Shown: positions 9,394 to 18,345, counted from the first letter of the stretch. The stretch is DNA of 64,000 nucleotides from Archangium lipolyticum (GCF_024623785.1 NZ_JANKBZ010000002.1:186001-250000), one strand, 5' to 3'. Translations and numbers: made by a program. Notes: a model not told the origin generated them from the letters alone.

Positions 9394-10512
9394 ATGAGCA
9401 GCCACGGACTTCGGATCGCCTTCTTCGGCTCGAGCCTCGTCTCGGCCTGGTGGAACGGGGCGGCCATGTACTACCGGGGCATCCTCCGCGCGCTCCACGC
9501 GCGGGGTCACCGCGTCACCTTCTATGAGCCGGACCTGCCCGGTTCCCAGGGGCACCGCGACCTGCCGGCCGCTCCGGAGTGGGCGCGCGTGGTGGTGTAC
9601 CCCGTCGAGGGCACCGACGGGCTGGAGCGGTGTCTGGAGGAGGCCCGGGGCGCGGACGTGGTGGTGAAGGCCAGCGGCGTGGGCGTCTTCGACGAACTGC
9701 TGGAGGCGCGGGTGCTGGAGCTCAAGTCCGGCCACATCCAGGTCGTCTTCTGGGACCTGGACGCTCCGGTGACGCTGGAGCGGGTGACGCGCAACCCGGA
9801 AGACCCCTTCCGGGCGCTCATCCCGCGCTACGACCGCATCCTCACCCAGGGTGGGGGAGATCCGGTGGTGCTGGCCTACCGCGACCTCGGGGCCCGCGAC
9901 TGCATTCCCGTGTACAGCGCGGTGGATCCGGACGTGCACCACCCGGTGCCGCCGGACGTGCGCTTCGACTGTGACCTGGCCTTCCTGGACGAGCGGCTGC
10001 CGGACCTCGAGCGGCGCGTGGAGTCCTTCTTCCTGCGCGCGGCGGATCTGCTCCCCGACAAGCAATTCCTGCTCGGGGGCGATGGGTGGAGCGAGCGGCA
10101 GCGGCCCTCCAACATCCGGTACGTGGGCCACCTGGCCCCGGGGGAGCGCAACGTCGTGCGCAGCACGGCGCGCGCGGTGCTCGACGTGAGCCGGGACGGC
10201 ATGGCGCGCTTCGGTTTCTCGCCGGCCCCGCGTCTCTTCGAGGCCGCCAGCGCGGGGGCCTGCCTCATCACCGACGCGTGGGAGGGCATCGAGCTCTTCC
10301 TGGAGCCGGGCCGCGAGTGTCTGGTGGCGCAGGACGGTCTGGAGGTGGCCGAGGCGGTGCTGTGCCTCACGGATGACGGGGTGCGTGAGCTGGGGGCCGC
10401 GGCGCGCCGGCGCGTGCTGGCCGAGCACACGTACGCACACCGCGCGGTGCGGGTGGAGCAGGCCCTCGGTTACACGTCGCGCTCCAGCGCCATCCGGGAG
10501 TTCGTGGCCTGA
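9394..10512 (+). CDS. CgeB-like glycosyltransferase
   Basis: A 372-aa GT-B protein of the CgeB/DUF3880 type: an N-terminal domain starting RIAFFGSSLVSAWWNG, then a C-terminal glycosyltransferase domain with RLFEAASAGACLITD near residue 283 and an E-G-I-E-L-F segment that usually binds the nucleotide sugar. CgeB proteins glycosylate surface structures such as spore coats or are used in maturation of secreted glycans; the acceptor here is unknown. AAGGAAAGG lies 8 nt before the ATG. It follows the GT4 gene by 86 bp on the same strand and is followed by the candidate sigma-54 enhancer sites of the ECF sigma gene. Confidence 0.85.
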   Translation: MSSHGLRIAFFGSSLVSAWWNGAAMYYRGILRALHARGHRVTFYEPDLPGSQGHRDLPAAPEWARVVVYPVEGTDGLERCLEEARGADVVVKASGVGVFDELLEARVLELKSGHIQVVFWDLDAPVTLERVTRNPEDPFRALIPRYDRILTQGGGDPVVLAYRDLGARDCIPVYSAVDPDVHHPVPPDVRFDCDLAFLDERLPDLERRVESFFLRAADLLPDKQFLLGGDGWSERQRPSNIRYVGHLAPGERNVVRSTARAVLDVSRDGMARFGFSPAPRLFEAASAGACLITDAWEGIELFLEPGRECLVAQDGLEVAEAVLCLTDDGVRELGAAARRRVLAEHTYAHRAVRVEQALGYTSRSSAIREFVA

Positions 10513-10522
10513 CACGCGAATC

Positions 10523-10565
10523 GGCAGGATCTTGCCGGTAGATTCCTGCCAACGAAGGCCTTGCC
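10523..10565 (+). promoter_or_regulatory. Candidate enhancer (UAS) for sigma-54 activator, copy 1
   Basis: GGCAGGATCTTGCC at 10523-10536 is a near-perfect GGCA-N6-TGCC palindrome. A half-copy ending CTTGCC lies at 10552-10565, exactly 29 bp further on, and another TGCC at 10547-10550. The same two-site arrangement with 29-bp spacing occurs at 18483-18525 and 20390-20432, each upstream of a -24/-12 element. Here the first site is 79 bp upstream of the -24 element at 10615. Confidence 0.6.
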
Positions 10566-10614
10566 GCGGTGCGATGTCTGTCTTCTCCGAGTGGGGGCCC
10601 CTGCCCGGTGGGGC

Positions 10615-10630
10615 GGGCATGTCCATTGCT
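10615..10630 (+). promoter_or_regulatory. Sigma-54 (-24/-12) promoter of the ECF sigma gene
   Basis: GGGCATGTCCATTGCT: GG and GC are separated by exactly 10 nt, and the -12 box TTGCT is perfect. The -24 box has two mismatches to TGGCAC. Transcription should start near 10640, which favours the ATG at 10667 over the GTG at 10643. Confidence 0.65.
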
Positions 10631-10666
10631 TGACAGTGGTTCGTGCCATCGAACCTCGCTCAAGCA

Positions 10667-11245
10667 ATGCCTCTCCAAGAGAGGGAAGGCCGATTCCTTC
10701 TCCCCACGGGACTGGTGGAGGCCGAAGGGAAGAAGCGCGCCCTCTTTCTGGCGCTCTGGGAACAACACCGCGAGTACCTCCACGGGCTCTGCCGCAGACA
10801 CCTGGGCAGCGCCACGGAAGCGGAGGAGGCCATGAGCGAGCTGGCCATGAAGCTGTGGCGGAAGCTGCCCTGGCCGGAGGCCCTCATCCACCCCAAGGGG
10901 TGGCTGCGGCGGATGGCGCTCAACGTCTGCATCGATCTGCGGCGTGGCAGGCGCTCCGGGGACTGGCTCATGGAGCTGGAGGAGCTGGAGAACGAGGACG
11001 GGGCCCTCACCTCCTGTACGCGCACCCCCGAGCAGGTGCTCCTCGGGCGCGAGTTGTGGGGCGAGACCCGCGAGCACCTCCAGGCCCTGTCTCCCGGGCT
11101 GCGGCAGGTGGCGGAGCTCCACTTCGTGGAGGAGCTGCCCTACGCGGTGATCGCGGATCAGCTGGGCCTGAGCCAGGTCAACGTGCGCAAGCGCATCGAA
11201 CGGGCTCGCACCCAGCTCCGCCACGCGCGACTCGCGGCTCCGTGA
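10667..11245 (+). CDS. ECF-type RNA polymerase sigma factor
   Basis: A protein of 192 aa (from ATG 10667) with the sigma-70 region 2 helix set (FLALWEQHREYLHGLCRRHLG, then EAEEAMSELAMKLWRKL) and a C-terminal region 4 helix-turn-helix (AVIADQLGLSQVNVRKRIERA, about residues 155-178). It directs RNA polymerase to its own target promoters. No anti-sigma gene lies beside it. Instead a sigma-54 promoter and enhancer-like palindromes precede it and a sigma-54 activator gene follows 221 bp downstream, so its level is probably set by transcription rather than by sequestration. A GTG at 10643 would add eight residues but lies at the predicted transcription start. Targets are unknown. Confidence 0.85.
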   Translation: MPLQEREGRFLLPTGLVEAEGKKRALFLALWEQHREYLHGLCRRHLGSATEAEEAMSELAMKLWRKLPWPEALIHPKGWLRRMALNVCIDLRRGRRSGDWLMELEELENEDGALTSCTRTPEQVLLGRELWGETREHLQALSPGLRQVAELHFVEELPYAVIADQLGLSQVNVRKRIERARTQLRHARLAAP

Positions 11246-11466
11246 TTCTGGTGGCACGAGAATCTTCCAGGGCGTGTGTGGGAGGAACCAGCCGATCCGC
11301 GCAGCAGAGGCGCCGCGTGTGATCCAAATGGTCGAGTGTCCGAGCGACTCGAGGGGGAGCGAGCGTCAACGAGTCTGATCCTGAGCCAGGGCTGTCATGT
11401 CAGTCCGGGTTGTTACGGTAGGCCCTGTTGAATGAGTGACACTGAGCACCTTTGAAAATCCCTCCC

Positions 11467-12612
11467 ATGGACTCCCAGCATCAGGTCGACCGCAAAGCTC
11501 CGCGCGGCATCGCGAGAAGCGGCTCTCCTTCAGAGGGGCTCGCGGAGTCAGAGGTTGTCTCGAGCGGAACTGCTGGCCAGGCCGTGCCCGGCGGGAGCCA
11601 GCGTGAAGTGGGCGATGAGCAGGGGCTCGTCGCTGGCGTGAAGATGCGTGAGGCACTGGAGGCGGCCCGCTGTGTGGCGGACGCCCGTGTCCCGGTCGTC
11701 TTGCATGGGGAGACCGGCACCGGAAAGGAGGTGCTGGCGTGGTTCATCCACCAGCACAGCCCCCGGCGCGACAAGCGCATGACGCAGGTCAACTGCGGCG
11801 CCATTCCGAAGGAGCTCATCGAGAGCACCTTCTTCGGCCACGAGCGGGGCGCCTTCACCGGTGCCATCCAGCAGCAGAAGGGCGTCTTCGAAGACGCCGA
11901 TGGGAGCACGCTCTTCCTCGACGAGCTGGGCGAGCTTCCCCTGGCCGCCCAGGCCTCGCTGCTGCGCGTGCTCGAGACGGGGACCTTCTGCCGCGTCGGT
12001 TCGAGCCGGGAGATCGCCGTCGACGTGCGGCTCATCGCCGCCACGCACAAGCATCTCGAGTCCATGGTCGAGGCGGGCACCTTTCGCGCCGACCTCTACT
12101 ACCGCCTGAGCACCATCGTGGTGGAGATTCCCCCGCTGCGCGAGCGGCTGGATGAAATAGACCTCTTCGCGCGGCACTTCCTCGAGCTCGCCAACAAGTC
12201 CAATGGCCGGAGCGTCCAGGGGCTCGCTCCCGAGGCGCTCGCGCTGCTGCGGGCCTACCCCTGGCCGGGGAACGTGCGCGAGCTCAAGAACGCCATCGAG
12301 CGGGCCGTCGTGATGGCGCGGGGCACGATGATCTGCCCTGGAGATCTGCCGGAGCGCGTCCGGCTCTTCCAGGCGGGGAGCTCGCGGGAGCCCTCGCTGG
12401 GGTCGGGTCTGATGCCCGCGGTGACCCCGCCGCCCATCGCCAGGGGCGAGGGCGCCCGGGAGCGCCTCCAGCAGTACGAGGTGCAGCTCCTGAGCGAGGC
12501 GCTGGAGGGCGTTGGCTGGAACCGGACCGAGGCCGCGAAGCGGCTGGGCATTCCCGTGCGGACGCTGGCCTACCGGATGAAGGTGTTGGGGCTCAGCAAA
12601 CCCGGGCGGTGA
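11467..12612 (+). CDS. Sigma-54-dependent activator without sensory domain (AAA+ plus Fis-type HTH)
   Basis: A 381-aa enhancer-binding protein. After about 60 low-complexity residues comes a complete AAA+ sigma-54 interaction domain: Walker A GETGTGKE near residue 85, intact GAFTGA loop near 135, Walker B LFLDELGE near 153, and the R-fingers of PLRERLDEI. The C-terminal Fis helix-turn-helix is WNRTEAAKRLGIPVRTLAYRM. There is no receiver, GAF, PAS or FHA domain, so activity is probably controlled by its own amount or by a partner. Its position between three sigma-54 promoters that share the GGCA-N6-TGCC motif makes it the obvious regulator of the cassette. Its 3' end overlaps the convergent GT2 gene by 43 bp. 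ATG 11467 is preferred to TTG 11452. Confidence 0.93.
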   Translation: MDSQHQVDRKAPRGIARSGSPSEGLAESEVVSSGTAGQAVPGGSQREVGDEQGLVAGVKMREALEAARCVADARVPVVLHGETGTGKEVLAWFIHQHSPRRDKRMTQVNCGAIPKELIESTFFGHERGAFTGAIQQQKGVFEDADGSTLFLDELGELPLAAQASLLRVLETGTFCRVGSSREIAVDVRLIAATHKHLESMVEAGTFRADLYYRLSTIVVEIPPLRERLDEIDLFARHFLELANKSNGRSVQGLAPEALALLRAYPWPGNVRELKNAIERAVVMARGTMICPGDLPERVRLFQAGSSREPSLGSGLMPAVTPPPIARGEGARERLQQYEVQLLSEALEGVGWNRTEAAKRLGIPVRTLAYRMKVLGLSKPGR

Positions 12613-14054
12613 GGCCGGCCGTCGGCCAGCATCAACCGCTCCACCTCGGTGACGGGGATGGGGCGCCACCTCGAGCCCATGCGCGGCCTGGCGCTCGTGT
12701 TCTTCGTGTGCAGGTAGGCGACGTACTTGTCCCAGTGGGAGTGGGCGACGAGCTTCTTCGGCTCGGGGCCCTGGAGGAAGAGCACGTCCTCGCCGTGGCT
12801 CGTATCGGGGAACGGGTTCCGCCGCCAGAGCGAGCGGGTGTAGCAGAGCGTGCCGCCATGGACCCAGGGCCGCTCGTGCCGCGGGTACTCGTAGCGCCAG
12901 GCCTCCCGGCGCACCGGGTTGTAGAACAGGGGCCTGCTCAGCCCGCACACGTCCGCGAGCTCGCCGAGAAGGACGCGGGCCTGCAGCTCGATCCAGTCCG
13001 ACGCCATCCAGTCGTCGTCATCCCAGTGCAGGATGATTTCCCCGGTCGCGCGCTCGCAGGCCAGGTTGCGCTTGTGGCCGATGGAGCTCCGTCTCCCTTC
13101 GCGCAGGTAGTGGATGCGGGCGTCGTCCGGAATCAGCTCCTCCACGGGACGCGAGCCATCGTCCACGATGATGAGCTCGGTGTCGGGATGGCCCTGCCGC
13201 AGGAAGTGCCGGATCGCCCGGGGCACGAACTCTTCCCGGTCGAAGGTCGGCATGATGCACGAGACCCGGGAGCGCGCCGGGGGGCTCACGGCCACGTCCG
13301 GGGTGGAGGGCCGGTTGCGCTGCGCGAGGTAGAACGCCCGGTCCGCTCCGAGGCTCGCGGGCTCCAGCACCTTCCACCACTCCCCGGGGTCCAGGAGGTG
13401 ACCGGGTGCGAACCGCCAGGTGTTGCGCCCGTGGCGCACGTAGAGGAAGAGGTCCCTCGCGGAGAGCCTGGCGAGGCGGGCCCCTCGTTGCATGGCCGCG
13501 ACCAGGAAGTCCGCGTCCTCGCGGAGATTGGCCGGAGGGTAGCGCACGCCCTCCCGCCAGAGGTCGCGGCGGTAGACGAGTGTGCCGCCAATCACGTCCT
13601 TCAGGAACATGCGCGCGTGGAGCCGGGGGCTGCACGCCCAGAAGTTCCAGGCGTCGAGCTCGAAGACCAGCGCCCCCTGGAGCGCCGTGATGTCGGCGGT
13701 CCCCTCGAGCAGGGGCGCGAGCTGGCGGCTCAGGCGCTGGGGGCCGTACCAGTCGTCATCGTCCCACTGCGCGATGATGCCGCCCCGCGCCAGGGCCACG
13801 CCGGCATTGCGCTTCTCGCCAAGAGACAGGCCGCGCGGGACGCGCTCCACGCGGATGCCGGCTCCCTCCGGGAGGGTGGGAGGCAGGTCTCCCTCCTCCT
13901 CATGAATGATGATGAGCTCCTTCCGCGCGACGTCCTGCGCCAGGAAGTAGCGGATGGACTGCTCGACGAAGCGCGCCCGCCGGGAGGTGATCATCACGCA
14001 GCTCACCAGCGGGGGTTCATCCTCCATGCGGGGGCACGAGGGTGTCGCGTCCAT
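12570..14054 (-). CDS. Tandem two-domain family 2 glycosyltransferase
   Basis: A 494-aa protein with two complete GT-A (GT2) domains in series. The first (about residues 15-240) has VSCVMITSRRARFVEQSIRY and the metal-binding WDDDDW near 97. The second (about 268-470) has VSCIMPTFDREEFVPRAIRH and another WDDDDW near 345. Both keep the DxD-type acidic cluster, so both could be catalytic. The ATG at 14054 follows the tail-collar gene's stop with a single base between, so the gene is translationally coupled to the cassette at 14056-18345 and is its last member. It may glycosylate one of the cassette products; that is inference from position. Its 3' end overlaps the sigma-54 activator gene tail to tail. 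Confidence 0.88.
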   Translation of the reverse strand: MDATPSCPRMEDEPPLVSCVMITSRRARFVEQSIRYFLAQDVARKELIIIHEEEGDLPPTLPEGAGIRVERVPRGLSLGEKRNAGVALARGGIIAQWDDDDWYGPQRLSRQLAPLLEGTADITALQGALVFELDAWNFWACSPRLHARMFLKDVIGGTLVYRRDLWREGVRYPPANLREDADFLVAAMQRGARLARLSARDLFLYVRHGRNTWRFAPGHLLDPGEWWKVLEPASLGADRAFYLAQRNRPSTPDVAVSPPARSRVSCIMPTFDREEFVPRAIRHFLRQGHPDTELIIVDDGSRPVEELIPDDARIHYLREGRRSSIGHKRNLACERATGEIILHWDDDDWMASDWIELQARVLLGELADVCGLSRPLFYNPVRREAWRYEYPRHERPWVHGGTLCYTRSLWRRNPFPDTSHGEDVLFLQGPEPKKLVAHSHWDKYVAYLHTKNTSARPRMGSRWRPIPVTEVERLMLADGRPHRPGLLSPNTFIR

Positions 14055-14055
14055 C

Positions 14056-14682
14056 TCACACCCTGACGAAGTTCGTGAACCGGATGATGAAGTACATGGC
14101 GATGTTCATGGGGCGCGTCTCGGCCGGGGAGGTGAAGAGCGGCTGCTGGGAGCCCGGCTCCTGGACGACGCTGTCCGTGGGCGCCGTCACGGTCTCGACG
14201 AGACTGGCCGCTTCCGCCGTGGGGCCCGCCCCGGCGGGACTGGCCACGGGCTTCGTGTAGTCGTGCTCGTGGAGCTGCAGCGCGCAGTCCTGGAGGGAGC
14301 CGACGCCGGGGGCGGTGTCTCCGTTGGTCAGCTTCCGCGTGCCGGCATCGGGATCCTTCCCGGAGCCCGAGTCGACTCCGCGCAGGAAGTAGCCGCGCAG
14401 GTCGGGGAGCAGGAAGGTGTCTCCGCTCGAGGTCTTCGAGTAGAGGTAGCCGATCGCCGCGAACAGCTCGGGGTACTCGGAGACCTTCAGCTCGCGCCCG
14501 TCGCAGACCAGCCAGCCCTGTCTCCACAGGAGCGTGGCGTGCTCCGGAGGGTCTCCCCCCGTATCCCCGGGGAAGGGCACCACGGCCCCGGCGAAGGACA
14601 CCACGCTCCCCACCGGCAGGCCCGGGACCGCCAGGGGCATGGGGCCGGGAATGGGGGGAATCGGCGGACGGGGAGGACGCAT
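14056..14682 (-). CDS. Phage tail-collar domain protein
   Basis: A 208-aa protein with the tail-collar fold (as in PF07484, also found in microcystin-dependent-type proteins). After a Pro-rich start, GSVVSFAG (residues 25-32) opens the domain. GWLVCDGRELKVSEYPELFAAIG and FLLPDLRGYFLRGVDSG follow, and the C-terminus MNIAMYFIIRFTN is the typical closing strand. Such domains trimerise at the tip of tail fibres. No other tail gene (sheath, tube, baseplate, spike) is nearby, so this is probably a surface or secreted fibre-like protein rather than part of a prophage. It is flanked by 1-bp gaps to the 976-aa gene upstream and the GT2 gene downstream, which implies coupled translation. Confidence 0.88.
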   Translation of the reverse strand: MRPPRPPIPPIPGPMPLAVPGLPVGSVVSFAGAVVPFPGDTGGDPPEHATLLWRQGWLVCDGRELKVSEYPELFAAIGYLYSKTSSGDTFLLPDLRGYFLRGVDSGSGKDPDAGTRKLTNGDTAPGVGSLQDCALQLHEHDYTKPVASPAGAGPTAEAASLVETVTAPTDSVVQEPGSQQPLFTSPAETRPMNIAMYFIIRFTNFVRV

Positions 14683-14683
14683 G

Positions 14684-17614
14684 TCATGGCTCCTTGTTCG
14701 AGGAGCCCTGAATCTGCCTGGATGCGTGGGTGGGCTCGAGCCTCCGCAGCCCCTCGATGGGGAACTCCTGGAGGACGGTGATGGTGGTCGGGACGGTGAA
14801 CTCCCAGGGCTCGCTCATGGGGCGCACCTCGCTCGCACCCGGGCCGAGCTTCTTGAGCTCGTTGGCGAGCGCGAGGTCGGACTCGTGCACCGCCACCCGA
14901 TCCGCGCGTCCTTCCCAGAGCATCCCCGAGGCGAGGAAGAACAGGACGGAGAGGGCCTCGGGCGGTGTGACGGGGATGAGCAGGCGCGCGTAGGCGGCCT
15001 CGAGGAAGTCGAGGAAGCGCTCGTCTCCCGCGGACATCAGCGCGGTCCGGGTGCGCCGTGCCCCTCGTCCCCGGGGGGACATGATGAAGCTGTAGCTGCT
15101 CTCGTCCCACTCGAAGGCCCGCTCGAAGAACTGGAGGTAGCGGGGATAGGCGATGTCCAGCTCGCTCGGGACACCTGGCGGTGGGGAGCCGCCGGGCTCG
15201 CCGACGTGCTCCTGGAGGGTCTGGAACAGGAGATCGAACGACTTGCGCTTGAGCTCCTTGCGCTCGGTGGTGCGGTAGTTCTGGCGCGGGTGGGGCGCCT
15301 CCTCGGGGGGCATGCCACCGCGAGGCAGCCCCTCGTAGGCGGAGAGCTGCGCGGCGTAGGACTGGTGGATGGCGCGGAACGTCTCCAGGCGCCACTCGTC
15401 CATCAGCCCGCGGCTCGGAGCCGCCTCCAGCTCCACCGTGAGCTGGGCGGGCTCGAGGTCCACCGGTGGCGAGGCGAGCGGCCCGGAGGTGATGAGGAGC
15501 ACCTGCACCGTCCCCTCGTCCTGGTTCATCTTCACCGTCACCAGGTCGGTGGAGGTGGCCTGGAGGGAGACGCGGGCCTGTCCGACGAGCCCCTCGAGCT
15601 GGAACGGGTCCTGGCCCGGCGGCAGCACGTAGCCGACCCGGGCCGTGGTGGCCTGGTACCCCTTGGGCAGCGAGAGCGCGAGCACCTGCCCGCTCCGGAC
15701 GAGCCCCGTCACCACGTGCCTCGGGTCCGGAGGCATGCGCAGGTCCTCGCTCGGGTAGCGCGCGGCCAGCATCGGGAAGCCCAGGGGAGTGATGTCCTCG
15801 AAGGACTCGATGCCGAGCGCCGCGGGGGGCACGGGAGGCGTCGAGTTGCCGGGGAGATCATCCTCCTCGGCGAGGTAGTGCTCGGCGGGCGAGGGGACGA
15901 GGAACTCCAGCACCATGCGGTTGCCGTAGTTGACCACGCAGGCGCGGTGGACCTCGTTGAGCCAGCGGTAGACGCCGTGGCGGCCGTGGGCATTGCCCGT
16001 GTTGTCGAGGACGCTGGTGGTGGCCTCCACGCTCTCGCGGGTGGTGCTGGTGCGCCGGGCCTCCAGCACCTGGAGGGTGATGCGCTCGCTGGCCTTCTCG
16101 AGGACGCTCTTGGCGAAGCGCTGCAGGTCGCTGCGCCCCGGGCCTCCGCTGCCCGGCGCGGTCTCGACGCTCCAGCTTCCGTTCAGCGTGGCGGTGGTGG
16201 GCGGGCCATAGTTGGTGCTGAAGTCGTTGTACGAGGTCTTCTCGAGGATGTCCGCGACGGTGCTCTTCACCTCGCTCGTCAGGGAGGTCGACCCGCCGAG
16301 CGCCTCGCGTCCGTTGGTGTTCTCGTCGGAGAGGAGCCGGGTGGAGGTCTGCGTCTCCTGGCTCGTCTTGCGGCGCACCGACTCGCGCCGCTCGCCGGCC
16401 ATGAGGCTCTCCACGTAGGCCAGGTCGCCCAGCGCGTAGCCGACGAGCTCCTGCCGCACCATCTGCAGGTCCCCGATGGCGTAGGCGATGATGCGCGAGC
16501 CCTCCCGGGGCGGGCTCTCCACGGGCGAGGCAGCCGCGGGCGGGAGGGGAAAGAGCCGGGCGGGCAGGACGGGCGAGGCGTTGGCGAGGGCGTCCAGCTC
16601 CCGCCGCGTTGGCGTCTGGGGTTGCTCGAGGAGCCAGCGCAGCAGGTGGTCCACCAGGAGGTACTTCGCCAGTGTGTCGCGCAGGTGCGGCTGGTAGCCG
16701 AGCTCGATGACGAGGGCGAAGTAGCTCTGCCAGAGGTTGACCAGGACCGGGGTGTAGGCCGCGGAGTCGAGCTGAGCGCGCAGTTGCTCGGGCGTCGTCT
16801 TCAGCAGCTTCCAGAGGAGGGCCATCGTCTCCGCGGGGGGCAGCTCGCGCGCGGCGTGGAGCAGCTCGGCGAGCGCCGGGTACATGTCGAAAGGAGCGCC
16901 GAGCTCCCCTGGCCTCGACACGAAGGTGGAGCCAACACCGCCCTCGATGTACGAGACGGCGAGCCGTTCCATGCGCTCTCGCGCGTCCACGCCGCCCTGG
17001 TCGCGGATGGCGCACAGCTGGATGAGGAACTCGCCAGAGGGCGGCTGATCCAGCGGGTAGGGGTAGCGGACGAAGTGGAGCGCCAGCTCCGAGGAGGAGG
17101 GCTCCGGCCACGTGCGCATGTACACGTAGGGGAAGAGCTCTCCGCCGCGCGTGGCTGGCGTGATGATGACGGCGGGGGGCTCCTCGGAGGGAGCCGGGGA
17201 GGGGGGCGGCGGAGGAGGCGGTGGTGGGTCGGGCCACGACGGCGTCGGAGCCGGGCTCGTGAACTCGACCATCCCACCGGCGTACTGGCGGACCTCATGG
17301 GAGAAGCCGTAGTCGAGCTCCTCGGCCCAGACGAGCCACACACGGCCGTCGTGCTGGCAGCGCAACTTCCCAATGACCTTGAGCCCACAGGGAAAGGAGG
17401 TCTCGAAGGCGATGACGTCCGGTGGCTCCCCACTCTCGCGCTCGTAGGCGGGTTGGACGGGCTGGCCCCGGGAGGAGGGCTGAAGCGTCATCTTCCACGA
17501 CGCGAGCTGCCTGTCCGGGCCTATGGTGAACTCGAAGATGAAGCCGAGACGCCAGCGGCGCCTCTCGAGGTCGGACACCTCGAGGTGGAAGTGCTTGGGA
17601 GGGATGGACCGCAT
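14684..17614 (-). CDS. Large cassette protein of unknown function (976 aa)
   Basis: I do not recognise a named family. From the start: a strand-rich N-domain (1-115), a Pro-rich linker (121-147), a long helical region, then a Ser/Thr- and charge-rich stretch (about 400-540) with GERRESVRRKTSQETQTST and SERITLQVLEARRTSTTRES. Next comes VYRWLNEVHRACVVNYGNR followed by MVLEFLVPSPAE, and last two more globular parts. The NYGNR...EF.VP pattern resembles one I associate with other very large uncharacterised bacterial proteins. No signal peptide or membrane helix is seen. ATG 17614 is chosen because AGGAG lies 7 nt upstream; an open frame continues to 18232 but its translation is the shadow of the preceding gene. 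It sits 104 bp after the 208-aa gene and 1 bp before the tail-collar gene. Confidence 0.8.
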   Translation of the reverse strand: MRSIPPKHFHLEVSDLERRRWRLGFIFEFTIGPDRQLASWKMTLQPSSRGQPVQPAYERESGEPPDVIAFETSFPCGLKVIGKLRCQHDGRVWLVWAEELDYGFSHEVRQYAGGMVEFTSPAPTPSWPDPPPPPPPPPSPAPSEEPPAVIITPATRGGELFPYVYMRTWPEPSSSELALHFVRYPYPLDQPPSGEFLIQLCAIRDQGGVDARERMERLAVSYIEGGVGSTFVSRPGELGAPFDMYPALAELLHAARELPPAETMALLWKLLKTTPEQLRAQLDSAAYTPVLVNLWQSYFALVIELGYQPHLRDTLAKYLLVDHLLRWLLEQPQTPTRRELDALANASPVLPARLFPLPPAAASPVESPPREGSRIIAYAIGDLQMVRQELVGYALGDLAYVESLMAGERRESVRRKTSQETQTSTRLLSDENTNGREALGGSTSLTSEVKSTVADILEKTSYNDFSTNYGPPTTATLNGSWSVETAPGSGGPGRSDLQRFAKSVLEKASERITLQVLEARRTSTTRESVEATTSVLDNTGNAHGRHGVYRWLNEVHRACVVNYGNRMVLEFLVPSPAEHYLAEEDDLPGNSTPPVPPAALGIESFEDITPLGFPMLAARYPSEDLRMPPDPRHVVTGLVRSGQVLALSLPKGYQATTARVGYVLPPGQDPFQLEGLVGQARVSLQATSTDLVTVKMNQDEGTVQVLLITSGPLASPPVDLEPAQLTVELEAAPSRGLMDEWRLETFRAIHQSYAAQLSAYEGLPRGGMPPEEAPHPRQNYRTTERKELKRKSFDLLFQTLQEHVGEPGGSPPPGVPSELDIAYPRYLQFFERAFEWDESSYSFIMSPRGRGARRTRTALMSAGDERFLDFLEAAYARLLIPVTPPEALSVLFFLASGMLWEGRADRVAVHESDLALANELKKLGPGASEVRPMSEPWEFTVPTTITVLQEFPIEGLRRLEPTHASRQIQGSSNKEP

Positions 17615-17718
17615 ACGTGGCTCCTGGAATCTCCTGGCGCCCGGAGGCGGAGCGCCAAGGGGGCGAGCGCACCTGGGATGGCGGGGGCGCTCACCCCCTG
17701 GCGGTGCACGGCGACGGA

Positions 17719-18345
17719 CTACAACCGCGTCACGTTCTGGAGCGTGAAGTGGAACGGCGTGGAGCCGGTGCCGGGGCCACCGCCCGACATCACGATGTCC
17801 GCGCTCTTGATGCCCAGCAGCGAAATCTCCGTGTTGATGTCGGAGATGATCGCCGAGTCCATCACCTTGCCCTGCTGAATCTGCGAGGCCACGCCGATGA
17901 AGATGGTCGGCTTGAACTTGAACACGGCCTTCTGGCCCGGCGCGATGGAGGTCTTGGTGGCGAGCAGCAGGTTGTCGCGGAAGACGTTGGCGTCGATGGC
18001 GCCCTGGGGAAGGGCGTTGCGCACCTGAACCTCCTCGGGGCTGGTGGCCGGCGAGGTGGAGAGCTGGAGCTCGTTGCCGGAGGAGGTGAGCGACATGTCC
18101 CAGAGCTCGCCGGGGGACGCGTCGAAGGTCGGGGTGAAGTTGTTCCAGCTGTCGTTGGCGGACACGTCCAGCGCCAGCGAGTACGTGAACGGGTGGTAGT
18201 TGCCGCGCCCGAGGTTCTGGATCACCCGCCACGCGATGGACAGCTCGTCGAAGTCCGTCGCCACGTTCTTCTGGAAGATGACGATCTGCGAGTTGTTCTT
18301 GTCATTGGACTGGTTGTAGAGCTTGAGGTTGACGACCTGCGGCAT
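17719..18345 (-). CDS. 208-aa cassette protein of unknown function, first gene of a sigma-54 operon
   Basis: An Asn/Ser-rich, probably all-beta protein (MPQVVNLKLYNQSNDKNNSQ at the start; GAIDANVFRDNLLLATKTS and AVFKFKPTIFIGVASQIQQG later; FHFTLQNVTRL at the end). It has no signal peptide, Cys or membrane segment, and the composition suits a structural or extracellular protein exported by an unknown route. AGGAG stands 7 nt before the ATG, and a near-perfect sigma-54 promoter lies at 18399-18414. The gene is the most promoter-proximal member of a four-gene run (this gene, 976 aa, tail collar, GT2). I do not recognise a function. Confidence 0.8.
   Translation of the reverse strand: MPQVVNLKLYNQSNDKNNSQIVIFQKNVATDFDELSIAWRVIQNLGRGNYHPFTYSLALDVSANDSWNNFTPTFDASPGELWDMSLTSSGNELQLSTSPATSPEEVQVRNALPQGAIDANVFRDNLLLATKTSIAPGQKAVFKFKPTIFIGVASQIQQGKVMDSAIISDINTEISLLGIKSADIVMSGGGPGTGSTPFHFTLQNVTRL

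Noticed and set aside
10523-10565. CRISPR-like repeat from the repeated GGCA...TGCC units
   Set aside because: Only two sites per location, short and palindromic, with no uniform spacers; better explained as enhancer sites. No CRISPR array was seen anywhere in the window.
11252-11268. TGGCACG as a -24 box before the activator gene
   Set aside because: No GC occurs at the correct distance (TCTTCC instead of TTGC), so it is not a sigma-54 promoter.
14534-17878. 1114-codon plus-strand open frame
   Set aside because: It is antisense to the 976-aa gene and its neighbours; composition is rich in Gly, His and Leu as expected for the opposite strand of GC-rich genes, with no family motifs.
17615-18232. 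Upstream extension of the 976-aa protein to 18232
   Set aside because: The translation is Arg/His/Pro-rich and is the shifted frame of the 208-aa gene; ATG 17614 has a good Shine-Dalgarno.
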